In this document: positions 44,827-52,918 of the stretch, piece after piece
How the letters are laid out: the number at the start of each line of letters is the position of its first letter
Position numbering within the stretch: position 1 is the stretch's first letter
Origin: Candidatus Thiodictyon syntrophicum
Lineage (GTDB): Bacteria; Pseudomonadota; Gammaproteobacteria; Chromatiales; Chromatiaceae
Direction of reading: 5' to 3'
NCBI RefSeq assembly: GCF_002813775.1
Contig: NZ_CP020370.1
Location: 4,241,501-4,305,500, forward strand
Length of the DNA: 64,000 nt
Program-made: the position numbers and the translations under genes
The notes under the pieces: generated by a model
What the model saw: the letters and a program-made list of their open reading frames with translations, nothing else
Told to the model about the DNA's origin: nothing
Databases searched by the model: none

Positions 44827-45891
44827 CTATGAATCGCGCGCGGGGCGCCGCCCCGGGCTGGCAGGTCGCGCCCCTGCGGAGTTCAGTCGGGTCGCAAGGC
44901 AATAAGCAGAACGGCCTGCCGACCCGCCCCGCCCACCCCTGGCGGTCGTCATGAGTGAGATTTCGGTTGCTTGGCTGCTCGCCCTCGGACTCTTAATCGG
45001 CATCCTGACCCTGCTACGGCATGGCCGGGGGTGCAAACCCGTCAATGCGATCAAGTCGCGAAAGCGTTGCTCGGCCTGGAGCGCGCGGATCGCGCGGGCG
45101 GCGGGCCGCGGCGGGTGGTCGGAGACCAGAAAGGGCTTAACCCACTCGGGCGTGGTCGACTGACAGGTACCGCCATAGTTGTTGATCGTGACCGGCGAGA
45201 GCACGACGGGCACCGCCGACGAGGCGGCCGCGGCGCGGGAGAGCCGGACCGCATTAAGATCCGAGCACAGGACGTCGAAGACGCGCTGGCTGAAGACGAA
45301 ACGGGAGCCGGTGGAGATGTCGGTAGCGGACGCAACGATCAGAGGGCCTTGGCCACGGTCGAGATCGCCGAAGGTGGCACCGTTGAACAGGACCTCGTCG
45401 TAAAGCTCGGCCGCCAATTCGGAACGACCCCAAGCGGTCGACCCGAGCCGGGCCCAATTCGACGGACTGAGCGTGCGTGCGACGATCTCGCCCTGCACAT
45501 CGCGCTTGAGGAAGCGTTGCTCGTAGTCATCGAACAGCCGGTCGCCGTAGAGACCATAGGCGAGCGCCGTGAAGCTCCCACCCGAAACGCCGGTAATGGC
45601 GTCCACCGCGTCGAGCAGGCGGACCTTGTTGCCCTGCGGTCCGACCACCTCGGTCCGCCGCAGGGACTCCAGGACGCCGTACGAGAAGGCGGCGGCGCGG
45701 GTACCCCCTCCCGAAAAGGCGAGGATGACCAGATTCTCTTTGTTCCTGTCCCGCGGCTGGCGCGTCTCCCAGCGGTAGCCGGCGCTCGAGTCCGTCTGGG
45801 TGATCGGCGGATTGATCGGGCGGGTTGCGCAACCGCCAAGCAGCAACAGCGACACCAGCAGCCACAATGATGGCATTCTTGAGCCAGACAT
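44827..45891 (-). CDS. Patatin-like phospholipase lipoprotein with abnormal C-terminus
   Basis: 354 residues from MSGSRMPSL; lipobox LLLLGGC (Cys21) predicts lipidation. Patatin features: oxyanion hole SGGGTRAAAFSYG (about 60-72) and nucleophile GVSGGS (101-106). After RFRDLIALTG (about residue 280) the sequence becomes Arg/Pro/Ser-rich, and the catalytic DGG/DGA Asp region expected about here is missing. On the opposite strand this tail coincides with the start of another protein-like ORF (44951), so a deletion junction has probably replaced the true 3' end. Activity is doubtful. Confidence 0.7.
   Translation of the reverse strand: MSGSRMPSLWLLVSLLLLGGCATRPINPPITQTDSSAGYRWETRQPRDRNKENLVILAFSGGGTRAAAFSYGVLESLRRTEVVGPQGNKVRLLDAVDAITGVSGGSFTALAYGLYGDRLFDDYEQRFLKRDVQGEIVARTLSPSNWARLGSTAWGRSELAAELYDEVLFNGATFGDLDRGQGPLIVASATDISTGSRFVFSQRVFDVLCSDLNAVRLSRAAAASSAVPVVLSPVTINNYGGTCQSTTPEWVKPFLVSDHPPRPAARAIRALQAEQRFRDLIALTGLHPRPCRSRVRMPIKSPRASSQATEISLMTTARGGRGGSAGRSAYCLATRLNSAGARPASPGRRPARDS
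44951..45035 (+). pseudogene. Possible N-terminal remnant of a membrane protein
   Basis: MSEISVAWLLALGLLIGILTLL reads like a start plus transmembrane helix. It is preceded by CCTGGCGGTCGTCATGAGTG, nearly the same as at the end of the HAD gene (42807-42826). It merges into antisense patatin sequence near 45035. Confidence 0.3.
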
Positions 45892-46362
45892 GATTTCTTC
45901 CGACCAGACCGCGCGCGGCTGGATCATTTGACGGTGTTCGCGCAACCCTCAAGGCACAGGTCGCGCACCTTACTGAAGGCATCCTGTTGTTGCTAGCCGT
46001 ACGGGGCGGACGCTGCGTTCTGCCGTCGGCGTGGCGAGCGTGGGGCAAACGTGGGATTACCCCCAGGCAACGTTCACTCGGCCAAATCTTGAGAACGGGC
46101 CAACGCGCGCAGAATACTCCGGTTTGATATCAGATCGGGCATCGACGGTCCGGTCTTGGGTCATCGGAGTCCTTGGCGCGCCGACATGTCATTCTGATTA
46201 TACCCCAGCCTGACGTTAGGCTCGCGGCCGAAAATGCGCCAGGTTAGGGTCGATTTTCCCCTCTATCTGACAGGTGCGACATGCCCTCTCAGACTTCAAC
46301 CGGTAGATGCCAAGGCAGTTGTCGCATTGGTCATCTTCATGGGCGAACCGTGGCGCAACGGC
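45892..46362. other. Gene-free stretch upstream of the patatin gene
   Basis: 470 bp with only short, compositionally random ORFs. It must hold the patatin promoter; I see no repeat or RNA gene. Confidence 0.4.
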
Positions 46363-46698
46363 CTACCCGCCCGCCCCTGACACCAAACCGCCGCACGCCG
46401 CCAACCCCGCCTTGCGCAACCCGTCGGCAAAGACCTCCGCGAGGTCCCCGAGCGGAAACCAGAACCCGAGAATCGCGTCGATGCGCCCCGCGGATTCGGG
46501 CCACAGCGCCATCATCCGCTCCCACGCCAGGCGCGCCGGCGCCCGCTGACCGAGCTGGCCATGGATGACCGCAAGGTTGATCTGAAACGGAAAAAAACCC
46601 AACTGCGCGAAGCGCCCGAGCACCGCCAGGGCCTCGCGATACCGGCCCTGGTGCAGGTGGGCGAGCGAGAAGACCAGGTGATACCAGGCGGTCGGTGT
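46363..46698 (-). pseudogene. C-terminal TPR fragment of a larger protein
   Basis: On the minus strand: WYHLVFSLAHLHQGRYREAL, LGFFPFQINLAVIHGQLGQ, RLAWERMMALWPESAGRIDAIL, FWFPLGDLAEVFADGLRKAGL. This resembles the TPR-type C-terminal region found in some adenylate cyclase-like and tetratricopeptide proteins. A stop codon in frame at 46699-46701 and no start indicate a remnant. Confidence 0.55.
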
Positions 46699-46928
46699 CG
46701 GTGTCCTGCGTGGTCTTCATAGCGATCGAGCCTTCTGATCCCGAACCAATCAGCGCCAGTGTAACGGCATTTAACGGTCAAGTCCGACAGGGCGGGGCCT
46801 TCGTCGGCTATTCTGCCACCGATTATCACCCGAGCGGCCATCGTCGGCCGCGGGCCGCAACGTCCCTGTCCCCGTTCGCCGAAGGCCGTCGCCAGCCGCG
46901 CTGAGCGCGGCATCCCGGACCCCTCCCC

Positions 46929-47078
46929 ATCCACACCGCCGGCCTGTTGCTGAAGGTCATCCGGTGCGCGCCCAACGATGGTCTCTGGTGCCAGGTGCAG
47001 GCCGACCCTGACCCCAGCCCTGATCAGGGCGCGGCACCGCGCGGCTGGGTCCTGGCGAAGGACCTGCGGGCGCAGTGA
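46929..47078 (+). pseudogene. Remnant of a bacterial SH3-domain protein
   Basis: The frame IHTAGLLLKVIRCAPNDGLWCQVQ...RGWVLAKDLRAQ stops at 47076. It parallels the C-terminal SH3 segment of the intact gene at 51688-52374 (GQRWCQVSMQDDPGRRGWVAGRYLRE). No N-terminal part remains. Confidence 0.5.
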
Positions 47079-47370
47079 ATCGCCGTGCGCCTGGCTTGGC
47101 GATACCGGCGGCGGCGGATGGGCAGGCGGCGGGTGGCCCATGCGAGGAACCCGGGGCGCACGGCGCCCAACACCCGCGCTACACCGCTGGAGCGGTATCG
47201 CGCGGCACGAGACGAACCCTTTTCTTCACATATCGACGTCCTTGCCCCGGGCTGGTATGCCGCGCCCCCGCGGGGCTCAGCGACTCATACGGGGTGCCTG
47301 GACCAGCGCCCCCGCTTCGCTTACCCTCCGACAGGGGCGGACCCGCCTCCTTCGACACTGGAGACCCACC
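47079..47370. other. Gene-free stretch
   Basis: No protein-like ORF, RNA or repeat recognised. It precedes the broken PEP-CTERM gene. Confidence 0.35.
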
Positions 47371-47671
47371 ATGCACACGCGCGCACCGCAACTGCTCACC
47401 GCCGGCCTCCTGGCCGTCGCCGCGACCTCGGCCCAGGCCGCGAGCCTGACCCAACGATCCGAACAACCGGATCGCATCCATCACCTTCAGCGAGACGCCG
47501 GGCTCGCAAAGCGCATTTGAGAGCGACAATCACACCGTGGTCGCCAGCTATATCGATTCCGGCGATCACACCGGCCAGGATATCCCGCTCCCCGGCACCG
47601 CGCTGCTGTTCGGCCCGGGCCTTGCGCTCCTGGGCTGGGCGCGGGCCCGCCGGTCCAAGGCACGGACCTGA
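47371..47671 (+). pseudogene. PEP-CTERM exosortase-substrate protein, frameshifted
   Basis: A signal peptide MHTRAPQLLTAGLLAVAATSAQA starts at ATG 47371 with GGAG upstream, but its frame stops at 47518. In the next frame, NRIASITFSETPGSQSAFES leads into IPLPGTALLFGPGLALLGWA followed by RARRSKA and a stop at 47669: this is a PEP-CTERM-type sorting tail (Pro-rich motif, hydrophobic helix, Arg cluster). A frameshift near 47455-47465 separates the two parts, and the protein is very short, so an internal deletion is also likely. It lies 25 bp before prsT, a gene of the same system. Confidence 0.7.
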
Positions 47672-47696
47672 ACGCGGCCCCGGGACCATCGCGACC

Positions 47697-50573
47697 ATGA
47701 CACAGCTTCCAGCGACCCCTTGGCGCCCGTCCATCGCGGCACTCATCCTGGCCGTCCTGCTGAGCCCGCCGCCGCTGGCGGCGCAGACCGGTGCGGCGGC
47801 GCCCGACCCTAAGGGTGCCGCGCCTGCTGTCGGCGCCGCGGACGCAGACCTGGATGACGAGGATGCAGAGCCCGCCAAGGACAGCAGTCGGCTGCTCGGC
47901 GAGACGCGCGCGCTCCTCGCCCAGGGCAATGTCACCGGGGCCAAGGTTGCCCTGAAGCTGCTGTTGCGCAATGCGCCGAACAACCCCGAGGCCCTGTCGC
48001 TCCTGGCGGACATCGACCTGCTGCTGCGCCGCGGCGGACCCGCCGAGGTGGTCCTGCAACGGGCCATCACCCTGGGCCTGCCGCGGGAGGAGGCACTCGC
48101 CCGACTCGGCCAGGCCTATCTGCAGCAACGCCAGCCCCAGCAAGTTCTCGCTGAACTCGCGCCGCCCGGCGATGACCCGGCGGTCGCCGCCGCGGTATTG
48201 GCTGTGCAGGCGCAGGCCCAGGTACAGCTCGGCAACCGGGCGGCGGCAGCGGCCCTGCTCGCCGAGGCCCTGGGGCGCGACCCCGACAACCTCGCGGCAC
48301 TGACCGGCACCGGGCTGCTTGCGCTCGCCAATGGCGAGCGCGACGGCGCCCGCGCCGCCCTGGAGCGCGCCGTCGCCGCCCACGCCGACGCCCACGAGGC
48401 GCTGGCCGTGCTCGCCGAGATGGACCAGCAGGACGGCCGCCTGGCGGAGGCGCAATGCCGCTACACGGCCGCCCTGCAGCTTTCCGGGCGGCAGTGGCTC
48501 TATCGCTTCAAGCGGGCCCTGGTGCGCATCGATCTGGGCGATCTCGAGGGCGCCGGCACGGATCTCGATGGGGTCGAGAGCGCCTTCCCGGAGTTCGTCG
48601 GCTTGAACCTGGGGCGCGGCAGTCTGGCCCTGGCCCAGGGGCGGCCCGACGCGGCACTCGACGCGCTGGAGTCGTACCTCACGATCGTCCCCCGGGATCA
48701 GACGGCCTTCCGCCTGGCGATCCGCGCCGCGGGGCAGTCGGGCAACCGCCCGCGCATCTACGCGCTGGCCAAACGCCTCCAGCGTGAGGCGCCGGGGAGC
48801 GCCGGTCCCGCGCTGGTTACCGCGGAGGCCCTGCTGGCGGCCGGTGACGGCCCGGGGGCATTGGAGGTGCTGGCACCGGTGGCGGCCATGGCCCAGCAGG
48901 ACCCGGATGTGGCCCTGCTGCGGGTGCGCGTCCTGCTCGCCGCGAACCAGGGCGACGAAGCGCAACGGGCGCTCCAGGACGCCGTCGGCCGATTCCCGGG
49001 ACATTCCGGGCTGGCGGTGCAGCGGGCGCGCGGGTTGTACGGACAGGGCTCGAAGGCGCCTGCCCTGGCGGCCGTCGACACCGTGCTGAAACAGGCCCCC
49101 GCCGACCTGGATGCACGCGCACTGCGGGCCCAGGTCCTGCTGGACTTGAAGCGTCCCCAAGAGGCGCTGGCGGACGGCCAGGCCTTGGTGGACGCCGCCC
49201 CCAACCGCAGTCTGGGCTACCGGGTGGTCGCGGCGGCGAGTCTCGCCGTCGGCGACCAGCAGGGGGCTCGTACGGCCCTGACTCAGGCCGTGCAGCGGGC
49301 CCCCGACGAGGCCGACCTGCGGGTTTCGCTGGCGCGCCTGGAGATCGAGGCGGGCAATCTGGAGCAGGGGGTCGCGCGCTACCGCGAGGCCCTGGCGCTG
49401 GACCCCAACGAGCGGGACGCCCTGGCGGGTCTGGCACGCTGGGATAAGAGCGCGGGCGAGGACCCGCTGGCGCCTTTGCAGCAAACACTGGCGCGGGAAC
49501 CGAACAATCCCGCGCTGCGGGCCGACCTGATCGCCGGCCTGCTGGCACGCGGCCAGGTGGATGAGGCGCAGCGGCTCGCCGATGCCACGCCCACCGACCT
49601 GACCCAGGGCGGGCCGCCCCGCCTCGCCCGCGTGCGGGCGGTCGCCTACCTGGACGCGAAACGCCCGGCGGACGCCCTGGACCTGCTGCTGCCCCTGCTC
49701 GCCGCTGCCCCCCAGGACGCGGAGCTCGCCTATCTCGTGGCCCGCGGCTATGCCGCCCAGGGCGACAGCCGGGCCCGCCGGTATTTCCTCGACGGCTGGC
49801 GACTCGACCCGCGCACCCCGCTCGCGGGCGCCGTGCTCACCCAGGTGCTCACCACCCTGCCGGACCAGACCCAGCAGGAGGCGCTGGCCAAAGATCTCGC
49901 GCGGCTTCAACCCGACAGCACGACCCCGGAGCGGCTGCGGGCCCTGATCGCCGCCGACCGCGGCGACCTGAAACAGGCCGTCACGCGCTGGCGCGGGCTC
50001 CACACCAAGGCGCCGGATGATCCGCAGACCTTTCAGGCCTATCTGCGGGCGCTCCTGGCCGCGGATCAGGGCGCCGAAGCGCAGGCCTTGGCCACGAACT
50101 GGAGCGAGCGGCACCCGCAGGACTGGGGCGTCAGTCTGTTGGTCGCAAACTTCCTGGCCGGGAAGAACCGCCCCGCCGACGCGGCGCTCTGGTATCGGCG
50201 CGTGCTTGCGGCTGCACCGGACAACGTCTACGCGCTGAACAACCTGGCCCTGCACCTGGCGTCCAGCGATCCGCAGACCGCCCTGGGCTATGCGGAGCAG
50301 GCCCTGCGGCGCTATCCGGACCGGCCGCCGATCATGGACACCGTCGGCACAGTGCGCCGCGCGGCCGGCGACGCCACCGGTGCCGTCGAGATACTGACCC
50401 GCGCCCACGAGGCCGCCCCCACCGACCCGGGCATCGCCTTTCATCTCGCCCAGGCCCTGGCCGCGACGGGCGAGACGCAGCGGGCCGCCGGGCTGCTGCG
50501 CGAGGTCGTCTCAGTGCGCTTCGCCGAGCAGTCGGAGGCGCAGGGGCTGCTGGCGCGCTTGGGAAACCATTAA
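47697..50573 (+). CDS. prsT: XrtA/PEP-CTERM-system TPR-repeat protein PrsT
   Basis: 958 residues from ATG 47697. A signal peptide (to about residue 29) is followed by an acidic linker and some twenty TPR-like helix pairs covering the rest, for example ALALDPNERDALAGLARW and VLAAAPDNVYALNNLALHLA near the end. Length, export signal and repeat content match the TPR protein of exosortase/EPS loci. No lipobox Cys is obvious. Exosortase and EPS genes are not in the window. The large antisense ORF over it is a codon-bias artefact. Confidence 0.75.
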   Translation: MTQLPATPWRPSIAALILAVLLSPPPLAAQTGAAAPDPKGAAPAVGAADADLDDEDAEPAKDSSRLLGETRALLAQGNVTGAKVALKLLLRNAPNNPEALSLLADIDLLLRRGGPAEVVLQRAITLGLPREEALARLGQAYLQQRQPQQVLAELAPPGDDPAVAAAVLAVQAQAQVQLGNRAAAAALLAEALGRDPDNLAALTGTGLLALANGERDGARAALERAVAAHADAHEALAVLAEMDQQDGRLAEAQCRYTAALQLSGRQWLYRFKRALVRIDLGDLEGAGTDLDGVESAFPEFVGLNLGRGSLALAQGRPDAALDALESYLTIVPRDQTAFRLAIRAAGQSGNRPRIYALAKRLQREAPGSAGPALVTAEALLAAGDGPGALEVLAPVAAMAQQDPDVALLRVRVLLAANQGDEAQRALQDAVGRFPGHSGLAVQRARGLYGQGSKAPALAAVDTVLKQAPADLDARALRAQVLLDLKRPQEALADGQALVDAAPNRSLGYRVVAAASLAVGDQQGARTALTQAVQRAPDEADLRVSLARLEIEAGNLEQGVARYREALALDPNERDALAGLARWDKSAGEDPLAPLQQTLAREPNNPALRADLIAGLLARGQVDEAQRLADATPTDLTQGGPPRLARVRAVAYLDAKRPADALDLLLPLLAAAPQDAELAYLVARGYAAQGDSRARRYFLDGWRLDPRTPLAGAVLTQVLTTLPDQTQQEALAKDLARLQPDSTTPERLRALIAADRGDLKQAVTRWRGLHTKAPDDPQTFQAYLRALLAADQGAEAQALATNWSERHPQDWGVSLLVANFLAGKNRPADAALWYRRVLAAAPDNVYALNNLALHLASSDPQTALGYAEQALRRYPDRPPIMDTVGTVRRAAGDATGAVEILTRAHEAAPTDPGIAFHLAQALAATGETQRAAGLLREVVSVRFAEQSEAQGLLARLGNH

Positions 50574-50833
50574 GCAGGGCCAATGATGGGTTTCGCCGAT
50601 GGGTTTCGCTGCGCTCTACCCATCCTACGGGGGGACCCGCGCCGCCTGGGAGCGAGTCGCTCGAGCAGGCGCAACCGCCGAGGGTGCGAGCATGGCTTGG
50701 TCATTATTCCGGCCACTTCCGAGGGTGACGGGTTGCCGCAAGGGCGTGTGGCCGGAGTTTTGATCAAGGCTGGCGAACACCTGCCATCGTGCATCCATTC
50801 CAATCAATAATCTCACCGCGGAGTCAATCGAAG
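50574..50833. repeat. Intergenic region with two dispersed palindromic words
   Basis: GATGGGTTTCGCTGCGCTCT-type sequence (about 50599-50631, continuing to ACCCATCCTACGG) forms a hairpin common in proteobacterial intergenic regions. TCATTATTCCGGCCACTTCC (about 50700) and GTGTGGCCGGAGTTTTGATC (about 50747) are inverted relatives of the word at 43786. Confidence 0.5.
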
Positions 50834-51535
50834 TTGAACCAGATCAAACCTCTCCATGTCCAGATTGGTGCCCTGCTGGCCTTGGCGCTCGCTGCCCCCA
50901 CCGCCGCCCTTGCCTACGGCGAACGCGATGCCATCCGCGACTGCGAGAGGCGTCTCCGCAGCGATTATCAGATCAGCGACCTGCGCGATGCCACGGCCGA
51001 GCGTCTGCAAGACCGGCTGCATCATTACAAGGTCCAGGGGCTCGCCAAGGTCGATGGGGAAAAGTACCCCTGGACCTGTGAGATCGTGAACCGGCGCGTC
51101 GCCGCTATCCAGTACCAGGGACGCCGGTCCTCCCAGGGCGGGGGCGGGACGCCCGAGGTGGTGCCGCGTCGTTCCGGCGAGATCGAGGTACGGATGCCGA
51201 GCGGCTGTACCGCGCTGTACGATCGCGACGGCCAACTGATCAACCGCGGCAGCAGTTGCAGCCACAGCGACCGTCGCCGCGCCGCCGATGCCGCGGATTC
51301 TTACTTCCGTGAGCAGGGACGCGATCACGGCCGCGGCCGCTACGAAGGGGGCGGCGCGCCGCCCCAGCTCATCGCCGGCAGCAATGGCGAGGCCGAGGTC
51401 GTGTTCAAGAACGATTGTGTCGTCTACTACGATCGTCGCGGCCGGCGGACGAACGTATCGCCGAAATGCCAAGGCAGCCAGGTAACCAAGGCCGATCAGG
51501 CGCTGCGCGCCTATCGCCGCGAGCAGGGTCTGTAG
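50834..51535 (+). CDS. Secreted hypothetical protein
   Basis: 233 residues from TTG 50834, chosen because GGAG lies 10 nt upstream; GTG 50789 is an alternative. Signal peptide NQIKPLHVQIGALLALALAAPTAALA. The mature part has Cys residues in RDCERRL, PWTCEIV, SGCTALYD, SSCSH, KNDCVVYYD and SPKCQG, and an internally repeated module (SGEIEVRMPSGCTALYDRDGQL and NGEAEVVFKNDCVVYYDRRGRR). I recognise no family. Probably periplasmic with disulfides. Confidence 0.65.
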   Translation: MNQIKPLHVQIGALLALALAAPTAALAYGERDAIRDCERRLRSDYQISDLRDATAERLQDRLHHYKVQGLAKVDGEKYPWTCEIVNRRVAAIQYQGRRSSQGGGGTPEVVPRRSGEIEVRMPSGCTALYDRDGQLINRGSSCSHSDRRRAADAADSYFREQGRDHGRGRYEGGGAPPQLIAGSNGEAEVVFKNDCVVYYDRRGRRTNVSPKCQGSQVTKADQALRAYRREQGL

Positions 51536-51540
51536 CCGCT

Positions 51541-51687
51541 ATGAAATACGTGCTTTCTATCACCGCCCTGCTGCTCGTTTCGACCACCGCGGTCGCCATG
51601 ACGCCCGGCAACATGCCCGCCTATTGCCGCGGCCAAGCCGCGAGCGCCTTCGCCACCCCTGATCCCAACCGAGGCCTGAGTTCCACT
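51541..51687 (+). pseudogene. N-terminal remnant of a small secreted protein, in frame with the next gene
   Basis: MKYVLSITALLLVSTTAVAMTPGNMPAYCRGQAASAF is a complete signal peptide plus the start of a mature protein, but it runs in frame into the signal peptide of the following gene (MKSLPFIF at 51688). Two consecutive signal peptides in one frame indicate a truncated gene rather than a true N-terminus. Confidence 0.5.
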
Positions 51688-52374
51688 ATGAAATCACTCC
51701 CTTTCATCTTTCTCGTCTGGCTCGTTGCGGCGGTGCCGGTCCTGGCCGCCGATGGCATCCGCGAGGAGGCGGTGCACTTCAAGGCCGGGACCTCGGGCAC
51801 CACGCTCAAGGGCCGCCTGCACGGCGACCAGGATGTCGACTATGTGCTCGGGGCCAAGGCCGGGCAGCGGATGACGGTGGACCTGCACACCGACAATCCG
51901 CAAGCCTATTTCAATGTTCTGCCCCCGGGGACCGACGAGGCCATCTTCGTCGGCAGCAGCGCCGGCAATCGCTTCGTCGGCACCCTGCCCGCCGACGGCA
52001 ACTACCGCATCCGGGTCTATCTGATGCGGCCCGCCGCCCGCCGTGGCGAGACGGCGAACTATCGGCTCGGTATCAAGATCGGCGGCGGCGCCCACGCGGG
52101 TGCGCCCGCCCCGAAGGGCGACTTCGCGGACGGCCTGGCCGGCGGCCCGGACTTCTGGCAGGTCACCGGCGTCGCCGCGAATGACCAACTCAAGGTCCGG
52201 CGCAGCCCCTCGGCGAAGGCCGCGACCATCGTCGGTCTGCCCAACGGCGCCGTCCTGCGCAATCACGGCTGCGCGATCCACGGCGGCCAGCGGTGGTGTC
52301 AGGTCTCCATGCAGGACGACCCCGGCCGCCGCGGCTGGGTCGCCGGCCGCTATCTGCGCGAGTCGTCCAACTAG
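51688..52374 (+). CDS. Secreted SH3-domain protein with PliG-like N-terminal domain
   Basis: 228 residues from ATG 51688 (the frame is open from 51541). Signal peptide MKSLPFIFLVWLVAAVPVLA. Residues about 25-130 (GLRLHG-type strand pattern ...DVDYVLGAKAGQRMTVDLHTDNPQAYFNVLPPG, ADGNYRIRVYLMRPAARRGE) resemble g-type lysozyme inhibitor/pre-peptidase C-like sandwich domains. Residues about 160-225 form a bacterial SH3 domain (LKVRRSPSAKAATIVGLPNG...WCQVSMQDDPGRRGWVAGRYL). It could protect or bind the cell wall. The stop codon lies within an inverted-repeat element. Confidence 0.7.
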   Translation: MKSLPFIFLVWLVAAVPVLAADGIREEAVHFKAGTSGTTLKGRLHGDQDVDYVLGAKAGQRMTVDLHTDNPQAYFNVLPPGTDEAIFVGSSAGNRFVGTLPADGNYRIRVYLMRPAARRGETANYRLGIKIGGGAHAGAPAPKGDFADGLAGGPDFWQVTGVAANDQLKVRRSPSAKAATIVGLPNGAVLRNHGCAIHGGQRWCQVSMQDDPGRRGWVAGRYLRESSN

Positions 52375-52542
52375 TACCACCAGACGCAATTGCTCGGACC
52401 ATTGGCGTCGGGTGTGCCGTGCGCACCTTGAGAGGCTGCGGTTGATCGCGGGGCCAGGGTCTCGGTTGGCGCCATGGTGCGCACGGCGCACCCTACGGGT
52501 CGCGGTGCGGTCAATGGTCCGAGCATTTGTGCGGTACTAGTT
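52369..52542. repeat. 174-bp inverted-repeat element overlapping a stop codon
   Basis: AACTAGTACC...GCTCGGACCATTG at the left faces CAATGGTCCGAGC...GGTACTAGTT at the right, imperfect arms of about 31-36 bp. Inside lies GTGCGCACGGCGCACCCTACGG, related to other hairpins of the window. The left end supplies the TAG stop of the SH3-domain gene. Confidence 0.7.
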
Positions 52543-52592
52543 GCCCCCCGGAGAGCCTCACTGCCATTAAGTTAAGCGCCGCAGCCCAACCG

Positions 52593-52650
52593 CCTGGAGT
52601 CCAAGGCTTCAGCCTTGGAGCGCGCCAAGGCTGAAGCCTTGGACTCCAGG
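52593..52650. repeat. Perfect 26-bp palindromic hairpin
   Basis: CCTGGAGTCCAAGGCTTCAG... (52593-52618) is mirrored exactly at 52625-52650 with a 6-nt loop. Within each arm AAGGCTTCAGCCTT is itself nearly palindromic. There is no gene between here and copA. Confidence 0.8.
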
Positions 52651-52918
52651 CGGAGGCCACGCGGTCGGCGAGTGAGCCGTAACTGAATGGCAGTGCCCTG
52701 AAAGCCTGCGTAGGCGTGCGCCGGACCTGCCGCCTTGGCCCAGGTCCAACCGTCGCGGCAGTGCGCCGCGACGCCGTGAAAGTCGCGGGGCGACGTTGCA
52801 AGCCGCCCACCACGCATGCCTTTCACCTTGCGGGGTGGCTGCTGTTGCTCACGAACATGCCTTCGTCGAGATGATCTGCTGCACGGGGCGGGTATCCACA
52901 TCGACCCGGCCATCGCGT

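Noticed and set aside
47085-47696. N-terminal extension of prsT to 47085
   Set aside because: It overlaps the PEP-CTERM remnant in another frame and lacks protein-like sequence; the signal peptide begins at 47697.
47487-50444. A 985-codon minus-strand ORF opposite prsT
   Set aside because: Arg/Gly/Gln-rich antisense artefact; the plus-strand TPR protein is coherent throughout.
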